From positions 1 through 58,703 of the forward strand of contig JAFMDS010000002.1 in NCBI GenBank assembly GCA_017857175.1: a stretch of DNA of 58,703 nucleotides. Direction: 5' to 3'. The DNA comes from Candidatus Nanopelagicales bacterium (lineage in GTDB: Bacteria; Actinomycetota; Actinomycetes; S36-B12). The notes beneath the pieces are model-generated. The model did not search any database. It had not been told where the DNA came from and saw only the letters and a list, made by a program, of their open reading frames with translations. A program made the translations under genes and the position numbers. Below, piece by piece: positions 1 through 7,757 of the stretch. How positions within the stretch are numbered: position 1 is the first letter of the stretch; each line of letters begins with the position of its first letter.

Positions 1-55
1 AACCCGCGACCCTCACCTTGGCAAGGTGATGCGCTACCAGCTGCGCTACGTCCGC
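1..55 (-). tRNA. tRNA-Gly(GCC), 3' part cut by window edge
   Basis: Read on the minus strand, this is a tRNA 5' part. The acceptor strand GCGGACG is at 55-49, the D-arm GCGC/GCGC at 46-31, the anticodon stem TCACC/GGTGA at 29-13 with loop TTGCCAA (anticodon GCC at 22-20), then a GGGTC variable loop and the start of the T-stem, GCGGG. The T-loop, T-stem 3' strand and acceptor 3' strand lie beyond base 1. It decodes GGC/GGT glycine codons. It is divergent from pabB. A stable hairpin sits 2 nt upstream of its 5' end. Confidence 0.95.
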
Positions 56-57
56 GT

Positions 58-103
58 GCTTGAGCGAATCCGAAGATTCGGTCTCAAGCGACAGCAAACC
101 TTA
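58..103 (-). promoter_or_regulatory. Probable tRNA-Gly promoter and 5' leader hairpin
   Basis: A 13-bp hairpin lies at 58-89: GCTTGAG 58-64 and CGAATC 65-70 pair with GATTCG 75-80 and CTCAAGC 83-89, with a 2-nt bulge at 81-82. In minus-strand RNA its loop is the very stable C(UUCG)G tetraloop. A TAnnnT -10 hexamer (TAAGGT, minus, 98-103) would start transcription about seven bases later, so the hairpin would be the whole 5' leader of the tRNA-Gly precursor. The hairpin is read directly; the promoter and leader assignment is inference. Confidence 0.45.
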
Positions 104-157
104 TCCAACTGCCTTCGCGGGTCCCCACGCGGTCACCTTGAACGGAGACGGCAGGCT

Positions 158-1183
158 ATGGGCATGGCACCGGAACCGATGGCGCGATTCGGGAATGTGT
201 ATGCCCGGGGTTTGATTCAGGTGACCGAAGACTTGAGGGATCTGGAACTGGGAGGGCGTTGGGCGGTCGCAGTGCCATTTGAAGGGGCTCCCGTACTGGC
301 CCAGTTTTCGGATTGGTCGTGCGAGTTGCCCAAGCATGGTCAGATTGGGGTTTGGGGTGGAGTGCCTGTAGGGGATTGGCAAAGCTCTGTTAATCGAGAT
401 ACCTATGTTGAGAGTGTGGAGAGCACTCGTGAGCGCATTGCACGTGGCGATGTTTACCAAGCGAATATTTGTCGAGTCCGAAGCGCCCCCTTACCTTCCG
501 AGGCTGATGTGATGGCATTGGATGAGATTCTGCAGCAAGGTAATCCTGCTCCTTTTAGTGGTGCATTGCGACTTCCTTTGCAGGGAATTCATATTGCCTC
601 TGCGAGTCCTGAACTTTTCCTCTCCCGCTCAGCTGATGTCATCACTTCGGGACCGATAAAGGGCACCGCCGCGGATGCATCGGGGCTGAGCGAAAAGGAT
701 CGCGCAGAGAACATCATGATCGTGGATCTCGTGCGAAACGACTTGTCGCAATATGCGGTAACGGGAAGTGTTCATACCGTGGCACTGTTAGAGGTTGAAC
801 AGCATCCAGGTTTGGTGCAACTTGTTTCGAAAATTGAGGCGACATTAATCGGTGGCACGACGTGGTCTGATCTGTTTTCAGCGACTTTTCCACCTGGGTC
901 AGTCACAGGGGCGCCGAAGATATCCGCGTTAGAAATTATTAGAGAGTTGGAACCGGAGCCTCGAAGTTTCTATTGCGGTGCCTTTGGCTGGATTGATGTT
1001 GATAATCAAATAGCACAACTCGCTGTTGCGATTAGAACTTTTTGGTTTGATGGGGGCGAGCTTAAATTTGGCACGGGCGCAGGCATCACATGGAACTCTG
1101 ATGCACATGCTGAGTGGGAAGAGACGGAATTGAAGGCTAGGAACCTCACAAACTTGGCCGCGAAAGTGAGCAAAACACCATGA
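158..1183 (+). CDS. pabB: Aminodeoxychorismate synthase component I (PabB-type chorismate-binding enzyme)
   Basis: It converts chorismate and ammonia or glutamine to 4-amino-4-deoxychorismate for folate synthesis. About 341 residues with the chorismate-binding domain only, so shorter than full-length PabB/TrpE because the N-terminal lobe is reduced. Visible motifs: GDVYQANICR (about 97-106), SPELFLS (150-156), PIKGT (166-170), DLVRNDLS (190-197), PPGSVTGAPK (245-254) and a C-terminal GAGIT...EWEE. The lysine of PIKGT is the PabB hallmark; anthranilate synthase has PIAGT. The frame is open upstream to 26, but that part overlaps tRNA-Gly. ATG 158, 9 nt after GGAGA (144-148), is preferred; ATG 164 or 179 are alternatives. 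The stop overlaps pabC (ATGA), so the two are coupled. The glutaminase subunit PabA is not in the window. Confidence 0.9.
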   Translation: MGMAPEPMARFGNVYARGLIQVTEDLRDLELGGRWAVAVPFEGAPVLAQFSDWSCELPKHGQIGVWGGVPVGDWQSSVNRDTYVESVESTRERIARGDVYQANICRVRSAPLPSEADVMALDEILQQGNPAPFSGALRLPLQGIHIASASPELFLSRSADVITSGPIKGTAADASGLSEKDRAENIMIVDLVRNDLSQYAVTGSVHTVALLEVEQHPGLVQLVSKIEATLIGGTTWSDLFSATFPPGSVTGAPKISALEIIRELEPEPRSFYCGAFGWIDVDNQIAQLAVAIRTFWFDGGELKFGTGAGITWNSDAHAEWEETELKARNLTNLAAKVSKTP

Positions 1184-1986
1184 CCGAGTATTGCCCAACA
1201 TTTTGGCTCAACGGTGAATTGACCCATCAACCAATGATCGCGGCGACGAATCGGGGGTTGCTTGCAGGTCAGGGCGTTTTTGAGACCCTAAAAGTTGTCA
1301 ATGGGAGGCCACAGTTAGTACATCGGCATTTGGACAGGCTGATGCGGTCCTGTCACTTGCTCGACTGGCCGATGTTGGATGCAGCTGCGATTGCAACTGG
1401 AATTCGAAGTCTGATTCAAGTCAACGCTGCCACTACCGGCGAATACCGCCTACGAGTCACGTGCACCCAAGAGGATTCATCCGAAATCACTGTTCTTATT
1501 GGCATGAGTGTCTTAAATCCCTGGCCCGCAACAACCAGCTGCACTCTTGTCCCATGGGCGCGCAACGAAAGCTCAGCGTTGACCGGGATCAAGACAACTT
1601 CATATTTTGAAAATATTTTCGCCATGAATTGGGCTCAAGCTCGCGGTTACTCGGAAGGGCTATTTGCCAACAGCCGGGGAAATCTCTGTGAAGGCGCGAC
1701 TTCAAATATTTTTGTCGTCATTGACGGGGAGGTTGCGACCCCAACACTTGCGAGCGGCGTGCTGCCAGGGATAACGCGCGGCGTATTACTTGACCATGGC
1801 TTGGCCCACGAAAAGGAACTCGCACTCGACGTCCTGAAACATTGCACGGAAATGTTCCTTACTTCGAGCACGCGTGGCGTGCATCCTGTGGAGAAGTACG
1901 GGGAGCGACTAATGTCCGCATCTTGGCCTCTCACCAAAAAGATTTCTGAGGAATACGCGCAAATAGTTGCCCGCGAAATGAATTGA
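1180..1986 (+). CDS. pabC: Aminodeoxychorismate lyase (class IV PLP aminotransferase fold)
   Basis: A PLP enzyme that cleaves 4-amino-4-deoxychorismate to 4-aminobenzoate and pyruvate, the step after PabB. 268 residues, normal for the family. Class IV features: an N-terminal NRGLLAGQGVFET segment (24-36), the Schiff-base lysine in GIKTTSY (K138), and the ENLCEGATSNIF-like block with the cofactor-binding glutamate (E171), followed by GITRGVLL. Its ATG overlaps the pabB stop by four bases, so translation is coupled. D-amino-acid or branched-chain aminotransferases share the fold; the pabB partner makes PabC by far the most likely. The stop codon lies inside the terminator stem. Confidence 0.9.
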   Translation: MTEYCPTFWLNGELTHQPMIAATNRGLLAGQGVFETLKVVNGRPQLVHRHLDRLMRSCHLLDWPMLDAAAIATGIRSLIQVNAATTGEYRLRVTCTQEDSSEITVLIGMSVLNPWPATTSCTLVPWARNESSALTGIKTTSYFENIFAMNWAQARGYSEGLFANSRGNLCEGATSNIFVVIDGEVATPTLASGVLPGITRGVLLDHGLAHEKELALDVLKHCTEMFLTSSTRGVHPVEKYGERLMSASWPLTKKISEEYAQIVAREMN

Positions 1987-2016
1987 GCGGCACCCCCGAA
2001 GGAGTGCCGCTCAATT
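1981..2016. terminator. Bidirectional terminator between pabC and the Ig-like protein gene
   Basis: A perfect 13-bp stem (AATTGAGCGGCAC at 1981-1993, GTGCCGCTCAATT at 2004-2016) with a 10-nt loop. It starts within the last codon of pabC, includes its stop, and lies between two converging genes. There is no long U-tract on either side, which is usual in actinobacterial terminators. Confidence 0.75.
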
Positions 2017-2035
2017 CGATGTTGCGTGGGTGTGT

Positions 2036-3535
2036 TTAGCGCCCCGTGTACTTACGTGCGGTGGAGAACTTCAACCACTGGCCAGCAACTCCTGGAGCCG
2101 TTCCAAGGACGGTGCAGGTGCCCTTGCTCTTGATGCGAAGGGTCACGGAACCGTTGTTGGGGTAGAGAAGTTGGCAGTTCTTCTTGCCTGCCTTTTTGAG
2201 CTTCCAGGTGATGTTCTGCCCAGCATTGGTGTCTTCCTGTCCTGGGGATTCAAGCACTAGGACGCGCCCAACCTTGTATCTTCCTGAAGGCGGGGCCGAG
2301 AGCGTGGCGATCTGTGTACCCGGTACCAGGTTGATTGTGTAGTTGTAGGTGACACCTGCATAGCCATTGGAGCCAGGTGTTGATGCCTTCATGTTGCAAA
2401 CCCCTGAGCCCGCATTGACTTGAAGGGTGAGACCCGAAACAACGCAGGGACCGGTTTCGCTCAATGTCACAGGTGCACCGGAAAGAGTGCTGGCCTGGAA
2501 CGTGAAGTTGGATCCATTGCCCATGTTGTAGGAACCACCATTGGACCATGCCCCCCAACCTGGCTGAATCAATGTAATTGCATCCGATGCAACTGGACCA
2601 GCGATGATGTTGACGTTGTCAGTTGTCGAACCGGTGCCACCTTGATTGGTTGTGTAACTAGCGCCGATAGTGACTGGGCCGACTACGTTTGGAGTCCAGG
2701 TGTAATTAGCGACACCATTTACCAACGGAATAGAGGCGCTGATCGGATTACCGTTCAACGTGAATCCAACAGATCCCTTAATCGACGTGGGATAGACGGT
2801 TGCAGTCAGAGTCACAGGCACACCCTGAGTCATTTGTGCAGGGTGAGTCAAAGTGATTGGGTTTCCGCTAGGAGTGGCAACAGTAACGTCCTGCGGGGAG
2901 ACCGAACCCTGATCATTTGCGTCAGCGTTGTACGTGGCTTGGAATGTGTAACTACCCGCAGCTGGCGGAGTCCACCAGTAGTAGGCGTACGACTGGCCTG
3001 TTCCCGGACCCGGTGTCAGGCCCATGGTTGCCAGGGTGGCGCCGCTGATGTCCTTAACCACAACTTGACCCGTTGGGTTGTACGCGCTTGGACTGGCAGA
3101 CTGAACAGTCACCGTAATCTTGGTCGCGACTCCTACCTGAGCATTGTTAGGCGCAGCAACCGTTGTTGCGGTTGTAACTTTAGATATGGACGACGTCGCA
3201 TAAATTGCGCCGCCCAAATACAGGTTTGCCGTCCCTGCGAGAAGTGGCTGCCAAGTAGCAATTGCATTCGTGGCTGTACCTTGATAAACGTCGATGAATT
3301 GGGATGGGGGGTTTCCGTTATATCCGATTCCAACCTGACCATAATTTTGGCAATCCTGCACATTAAGAGTTTGACTCATACCGACCGTGCCCGATGAATT
3401 GCCAGAAATTGAGCAGCCACCGATAGGGGCATCTGCCGCCATTGCGGAGGGTGTTACTGCCGCGAGGCCTGCTCCGATGAGCGCAAGAGTTGAAACAGCG
3501 GTGGCAACTTTGCGCCACGGGTGGGTCAATGACAT
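2036..3535 (-). CDS. Secreted protein with bacterial Ig-like repeats
   Basis: A 499-residue exported protein with no assigned function. ATG 3535 is preceded by AGGAGA (3543-3548) and opens a clear signal peptide: MSLTHPWRK, a hydrophobic stretch to about residue 28, cleavage after AMA at 33. Upstream codons to 3697 are unsupported. The mature part consists of beta-rich Ig-like (Big-type) units. One runs about 140-220 (VTVQSASPSAYNPTGQVVVKD onward, with a TPPAAGSYTFQATY strand), another about 225-320 (PVTLTATVYPTSIKGSVGF onward). A basic C-terminal domain ends in KYTGR. No LPXTG anchor, catalytic motif or C-terminal helix is seen, so it is probably released or loosely held at the surface. It is isolated from the neighbouring operons and may be an adhesin or S-layer-like protein. 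Confidence 0.85.
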   Translation of the reverse strand: MSLTHPWRKVATAVSTLALIGAGLAAVTPSAMAADAPIGGCSISGNSSGTVGMSQTLNVQDCQNYGQVGIGYNGNPPSQFIDVYQGTATNAIATWQPLLAGTANLYLGGAIYATSSISKVTTATTVAAPNNAQVGVATKITVTVQSASPSAYNPTGQVVVKDISGATLATMGLTPGPGTGQSYAYYWWTPPAAGSYTFQATYNADANDQGSVSPQDVTVATPSGNPITLTHPAQMTQGVPVTLTATVYPTSIKGSVGFTLNGNPISASIPLVNGVANYTWTPNVVGPVTIGASYTTNQGGTGSTTDNVNIIAGPVASDAITLIQPGWGAWSNGGSYNMGNGSNFTFQASTLSGAPVTLSETGPCVVSGLTLQVNAGSGVCNMKASTPGSNGYAGVTYNYTINLVPGTQIATLSAPPSGRYKVGRVLVLESPGQEDTNAGQNITWKLKKAGKKNCQLLYPNNGSVTLRIKSKGTCTVLGTAPGVAGQWLKFSTARKYTGR

Positions 3536-3699
3536 GTGTTCTCCTATAACGAGGGTTTTGGGTTCCAGTGCAAGCAACTTCTCTGTAACAAACAACGATA
3601 ACCCCAAAAGTCGCTTTTCTGCGTATTTGGACGCTAGGTCTAATGCTGGTGGCTGATGAGTCCTATAGGCGCAGGAGCGGGTACGGTTAGTGCACATTC

Positions 3700-3771
<72 letters not shown>

Positions 3772-4111
3772 CCGAATGCCAGGGGCTTGCTTCGTGCAGG
3801 CACGTGTCATGATCGCTGAGGCGAGACTTTTTGGGCCTCTAATTAAAGCGATTGCCCCTTTTGCTAACGGTCCAGCGGGTGGACTGAATCACCCTTATCG
3901 AGAACATAAAAATGGAAGTGCGAGAGGTGCAAAGCTAACTCCAACAGAGCGGCTTTAACCCCGATATTCCTCGGTAATTGCATGAAAACTTCGCGCACAA
4001 TGTCGGGTCAGGGGTAACGGTAATCCGCTAACAATTACCGTATTTTCACGGTAGTAACCGGAGTGGACGAGAGTTAATGTGTGCAGACCTCTCACCAAAG
4101 GGGCAAAAAAA
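3772..4111. other. 340-base gap without a gene; leader and control region of the small peptide gene
   Basis: No frame here looks coding: the open stretch through 3958 also runs through tRNA-Val and has no family resemblance. The first 190 bases show nothing I can interpret. From 3960 the sequence is rich in short inverted repeats built on CGGTAAT (listed separately). The last 40 bases hold a TAATGT -10-like hexamer (4075-4080) and a strong ribosome-binding site, AAGGGG (4098-4103). Confidence 0.6.
3972..4080 (+). promoter_or_regulatory. CGGTAAT repeat cluster and probable promoter of the peptide gene
   Basis: CGGTAAT occurs at 3972-3978. ACGGTAAT (4017-4024) and its inverted copy ATTACCGT (4034-4041) flank a 9-nt spacer, and CGGT-AGTA-ACCG (4049-4060) is a further dyad. 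The last dyad covers the expected -35 position of a TAATGT -10 hexamer at 4075-4080. This looks like multiple binding sites for one regulator. The 8-bp dyad followed by ATTTTC could alternatively act as a weak terminator. Repeats are seen directly; the regulatory role is inferred. Confidence 0.45.
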
Positions 4112-4237
4112 ATGACCGATGAAAAGGGCACGAACGAGGTTGATCCTGTTGCTGATCTGAGCGACGAAGAACTAGAGGAGGCCTCGGGGGGCACAGGCAA
4201 CAACAGCTATTGCAACATCCATGGATGCCTTGGGTAA
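4112..4237 (+). CDS. Double-glycine leader peptide: likely RiPP or bacteriocin precursor
   Basis: A 41-residue gene, too short for usual gene calling. ATG 4112 is 8 nt after AAGGGG. Residues 1-27 form an acidic leader (ten Asp/Glu, one Lys) ending LSDEELEEASGG, the double-glycine type used by class II lanthipeptides (including prochlorosins) and by class II bacteriocins, removed after GG by C39-peptidase ABC exporters. The 14-residue core is TGNNSYCNIHGCLG, with T28 and S32 as possible dehydration sites and C34 and C39 for thioether rings or a disulfide. No LanM, cyclodehydratase, radical-SAM enzyme, C39 transporter or immunity gene lies in the window, so processing would have to act in trans. 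The next gene faces it. Antibacterial or signalling roles are both possible. The peptide class is inferred from the leader only. Confidence 0.75.
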   Translation: MTDEKGTNEVDPVADLSDEELEEASGGTGNNSYCNIHGCLG

Positions 4238-4256
4238 TGTGGTTTTGGGCGTGAAT

Positions 4257-5009
4257 CTATGACTCGTACAGCCCACCGTTGATCTGGATCGTCTCTCCAT
4301 TGACAAAACTTGCAGCGGGGCTGCACAGGAACGCAATGACTGAAGCGACTTCGCTGGCTTGGCCAAATCTGCCGAGAGGTGTTTGGGCTAGAAGTGATTC
4401 ACCTCTAGTCTCTATGAGGTCCGTGGTCATTGTTGTGTCAATGATGCCAGGAGAAACTGCATTAACTCGCACCTTGGACCCGAACTCCCAGGTCAGACTC
4501 CGCGTCAGTGCCAGAAGGCCACCCTTGCTTGCGGCGTAGTGAGCGTGGCGGTTACTGCCACGGTGACCCGCCAGCGACGCCACGTTGACAATTGATCCAC
4601 CCTCATTCATGTGGGGAACGCATGCGCGGATCAGGTAGAACACGGCATCGAGGTTGACAGACATCACCTTGTCCCACTGTTCATTGGTGATTTCCGTGAT
4701 TGCCTGCTCTGGATAGATGCCAGCGGCGGGAACTACAAAGTCGATTGACCCGAACTTGGCCACGGCCGCTGCGACGAAGGCGTCATTACTCGCTGAGGAT
4801 CCAGCTTCCAAGTGAAATGACAGGACATGCTCACCCGTGGGGTCGAGCGTTGTTGCGAAATCATGATCTAGATCAACTGTGTGCTCACCCATCACCACGT
4901 TGGCGCCGGCCGCTCGGAACTGGATGGCGGTTTCCCGCCCGATCCCGCCGTTAGATCCGGTCAACAGGAGGGTTTTGCCCGTGAAGTCGATTCTGCTCAT
5001 ATCCACCAC
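4257..5009 (-). CDS. Short-chain dehydrogenase/reductase (SDR, FabG-like)
   Basis: An NAD(P)-dependent oxidoreductase with unknown substrate. With a GTG start at 5009 it is 250 residues. AGGAGG (plus-strand 5018-5023) lies exactly 8 nt upstream, better placed than for the ATG at 5000; the open frame up to 5327 is not supported. Classical SDR motifs: cofactor loop TGSNGGIG (17-24), PAAG, catalytic Ser145 (VASLAG), Tyr158 and Lys162 (YAASK), C-terminal PAASFVNGETIQINGG. It stands alone, divergent from thrS and facing the peptide gene, so context does not reveal its substrate. FabG of fatty-acid synthesis is possible but unlikely without other fab genes. Confidence 0.85.
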   Translation of the reverse strand: MVDMSRIDFTGKTLLLTGSNGGIGRETAIQFRAAGANVVMGEHTVDLDHDFATTLDPTGEHVLSFHLEAGSSASNDAFVAAAVAKFGSIDFVVPAAGIYPEQAITEITNEQWDKVMSVNLDAVFYLIRACVPHMNEGGSIVNVASLAGHRGSNRHAHYAASKGGLLALTRSLTWEFGSKVRVNAVSPGIIDTTMTTDLIETRGESLLAQTPLGRFGQASEVASVIAFLCSPAASFVNGETIQINGGLYES

Positions 5010-5205
5010 GCTCTTTGCCTCCTGGAGTCGGTCGCGTGTTCGCTTACTGGAGTTCAGGAGTGAAAGGTAGTGCAGGGGGCACTCATGCGCCTTCTGCGAC
5101 TCCATGGCATGACTGCTGAGGTCTCGAGACGGATTGGGTGACATAGACTTCGCAGCGCGTGCCTTGGTTGGGCATGCGAAACTGACTCGGAAAGGCATTT
5201 GGCTC

Positions 5206-7212
5206 GTGATTGTGACGATCAGAAATGAACAAGGGCAGTCCGAGGAAGAACATCCCGATGGCGTCACTGGACTAGACCTATTTCCCAAGGCTTCGGGCGT
5301 TGTGGTCATGAAGGTCAACGGGCTCATGGTTGATCTTGCGACACCACTGTCCTCGGGCGATGTCGTTGAAGGCGTCCACGTGTCCTCAGACGAAGGCCTA
5401 GCCGTGTTGCGTCACTCAACAGCACATATTGCTGCTCAGGCAACACAGAAGTTGATTCCCGCAGCCAAATTGGGCATTGGGCCTCCCATCAAAGATGGCT
5501 TCTACTACGAATTTGATGTTCCCGAGGCATTTACCCCCGAGGTGCTCGCTGACATTGAAAAAGAAATGCAGAACTTGATCAAGAGTCGGCAGAAGTTTGT
5601 TCGTCGAGTTGTCTCGCAGGCGGAGGCCGAGGTCGAACTCGCGTCTGAGCCATTCAAATTGCGTCTGATTAATGCAGATAAGGGAGCGACTGTCCTCGAC
5701 GCCGATGTCATGGAAGTTGGTGGGTCCGAGCTCACTATTTATGACAACGTGAACATTAAGTCGGGGGAGCGGTGTTGGGGGGATTTATGTCGCGGTCCAC
5801 ATGTTCCCGACACGAGTTACATTCCCACGAATGCGATCAAGATCATGCGTTCCTCGGCTGCCTATTGGCTCGGAGATCAAAAGCAGGAATCTCTGCAACG
5901 TCTCTATGGCACTGCGTGGCCATCCAAAGAGGAACTCAAGGGCTACCTCGATTTCCTTTCCGAGGCCGAAAAGCGTGACCACCGCAAACTTGGCACCGAA
6001 TTGGATTTATTCAGCTTCCCTGAAGAAGTTGGCTCAGGTCTAGCAGTGTTCCACCCGAAAGGTGGAGTAGTTCGCAAGGTGATGGAGGATTACAGTCGCA
6101 AGCGCCATGAAGAAGGCGGGTACGAATTTGTCAACACCCCGCATATCACGAAGTCGGCACTATTTGAAAAGTCTGGTCACCTTGATTGGTACTCAGAGGG
6201 CATGTATCCAGCGATGCACCTTGATGCGGAGTATCACGACGATGGAACGGTGAAGCGACAGGGCGCTGACTACTACCTCAAGCCGATGAACTGCCCCATG
6301 CATAACCTGATTTTTTCTGCACGCGGTCGCTCGTATCGGGAGTTGCCTCTGCGCCTATTTGAATTTGGCACTGTCTATCGGTACGAGAAAAGCGGTGTAG
6401 TTCATGGATTAACTCGCGCTCGCGGATTCACACAAGACGATGCACACATCTACTGCACCCTTGAGCAATTGCCAGGGGAGTTGCAATCACTCCTTGACTT
6501 TGTACTTGGACTATTGCGCGATTACGGGTTGACTGATTTCTATCTGGAACTGTCCACCAAGAACCCGGAAAAGTTTGTGGGAACGGACGAGGAATGGGTC
6601 GAGGCTACCCAAATTCTGCGCTCCGCTGCTGAGAGCCAAGGGCTTGAGTTGGTTCTGGATGAAGGTGGCGCAGCGTTCTACGGTCCCAAGATTTCGGTGC
6701 AGGCAAAAGACGCGATCGGGCGAACCTGGCAAATGTCGACGATTCAGGTGGACTTCCAACTACCACAGCGATTTGAGTTGGAGTATCAAGCTGCTGATGG
6801 CACGCGCCAACGTCCGATCATGGTGCACCGAGCCCTATTTGGATCGATTGAACGATTCTTCGCGGTACTTCTTGAGCACTATGCAGGCGTGTTCCCTCCA
6901 TGGCTTGCGCCCGTTCAGGTCATAGGAATTCCGATCACTGACGCGCATGTGGATTATCTGAATGATGTTGCTGCCAAACTCAAGGGGCGCGGGATTCGTG
7001 TGGAAGTTGATACGTCAGACGACCGTATGCAGAAGAAAATTCGCAATGCACAGAAATTGAAAATCCCATACATGCTCATCGCGGGAGATGAAGACATCGC
7101 AGCCAATGCAGTGTCATTCCGCTATCGCGATGGGACTCAGAAAAATGGTGTTTCTGTTCAGGATGCTGTCGAAGAAATTGTCAGTGTGGTAGAAGCGCGA
7201 GTACAGGTTTAG
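5206..7212 (+). CDS. thrS: Threonyl-tRNA synthetase
   Basis: Charges tRNA-Thr with threonine. About 668 residues from GTG 5206 (AAAGG at 5191-5195, 10 nt upstream); GTG 5212 is an alternative, and the frame to 5134 is not supported. Order: N-terminal TGS-like domain (about 1-62); editing domain with the zinc-type HSTAH motif (about 70-74); class II catalytic core with MNCPMHN, the motif 2 region [21 protein letters not shown], and motif 3 [13 protein letters not shown]-terminal anticodon-binding domain. The Cys of MNCPMH and the two catalytic-core histidines expected for the zinc site are present. The next gene starts 2 nt after the stop, so it heads the HIT gene's transcription unit. Confidence 0.96.
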   Translation: MIVTIRNEQGQSEEEHPDGVTGLDLFPKASGVVVMKVNGLMVDLATPLSSGDVVEGVHVSSDEGLAVLRHSTAHIAAQATQKLIPAAKLGIGPPIKDGFYYEFDVPEAFTPEVLADIEKEMQNLIKSRQKFVRRVVSQAEAEVELASEPFKLRLINADKGATVLDADVMEVGGSELTIYDNVNIKSGERCWGDLCRGPHVPDTSYIPTNAIKIMRSSAAYWLGDQKQESLQRLYGTAWPSKEELKGYLDFLSEAEKRDHRKLGTELDLFSFPEEVGSGLAVFHPKGGVVRKVMEDYSRKRHEEGGYEFVNTPHITKSALFEKSGHLDWYSEGMYPAMHLDAEYHDDGTVKRQGADYYLKPMNCPMHNLIFSARGRSYRELPLRLFEFGTVYRYEKSGVVHGLTRARGFTQDDAHIYCTLEQLPGELQSLLDFVLGLLRDYGLTDFYLELSTKNPEKFVGTDEEWVEATQILRSAAESQGLELVLDEGGAAFYGPKISVQAKDAIGRTWQMSTIQVDFQLPQRFELEYQAADGTRQRPIMVHRALFGSIERFFAVLLEHYAGVFPPWLAPVQVIGIPITDAHVDYLNDVAAKLKGRGIRVEVDTSDDRMQKKIRNAQKLKIPYMLIAGDEDIAANAVSFRYRDGTQKNGVSVQDAVEEIVSVVEARVQV

Positions 7213-7214
7213 CA

Positions 7215-7757
7215 ATGCCCGAATCATCTGGTTCCAGTTCACGTGGACCCGACGCTTGGGATCGGCTGTACACCCCGCACCGGTTGGCATACCTTCGCGG
7301 ACAAAAGGGGGATAGCGAGTGCCCGTTTTGTGTGGCACCTGAAACTATTGGTGATGATGGGAATCTGGTGTGCGCCACTGGTGAACATGCCTATGTTGTT
7401 CTCAACCTCTACCCGTACAACTCTGGTCATCTCTTGGTCTGTCCCTACCGTCACGTTGCTGATTACACGGAACTCACGGAGGACGAACGTGAGGAGATTG
7501 GTGCACTCACCCAGCAGGCAATGCACACCCTTCGCAAGTTGTCCAATGCTCAGGGTTTCAATATCGGTATGAATCAAGGTTCAATTTCAGGTGCAGGGAT
7601 AGCCGCGCACCTGCATCAACATGTTGTTCCTAGGTGGGGCGGCGACACAAATTTCATGCCAATAATTGGCGGAACCAAGGTCTTGCCACAACTGCTCGAG
7701 GAAACGCGTACGCTCCTCGAGGAAAATTGGCAAGCAACTCCTGCTTTGAGTGACTAA
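7215..7757 (+). CDS. HIT-family nucleotide phosphorylase/hydrolase
   Basis: 180 residues. The histidine-triad motif HLHQHVVPRW (132-141) carries the nucleophilic histidine. A CPFC pair at 36-39 probably binds metal. The actinobacterial member at this locus (Rv2613c, between thrS and pgsA1 in Mycobacterium tuberculosis) is a diadenosine tetraphosphate phosphorylase, so Ap4A breakdown is the likely role; this rests on synteny and motif. The start is 2 nt after the thrS stop. The stop overlaps that of the convergent EF-G-like gene (CTAA shared). Confidence 0.85.
   Translation: MPESSGSSSRGPDAWDRLYTPHRLAYLRGQKGDSECPFCVAPETIGDDGNLVCATGEHAYVVLNLYPYNSGHLLVCPYRHVADYTELTEDEREEIGALTQQAMHTLRKLSNAQGFNIGMNQGSISGAGIAAHLHQHVVPRWGGDTNFMPIIGGTKVLPQLLEETRTLLEENWQATPALSD

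Noticed and set aside
26-157. N-terminal extension of PabB from an upstream ATG
   Set aside because: It reads through the tRNA-Gly gene and its leader hairpin, has no family resemblance, and a good ribosome-binding site serves ATG 158.
2420-3397. 325-codon plus-strand frame opposite the Ig-like protein
   Set aside because: Complement of a repeat-rich gene with a clear signal peptide and ribosome-binding site; the plus-strand translation is rich in Arg, Cys and Trp and has no recognisable fold.
5010-5327. 106-residue extension of the SDR
   Set aside because: Not SDR-like, would overlap the thrS start on the other strand, and AGGAGG is perfectly spaced for GTG 5009.
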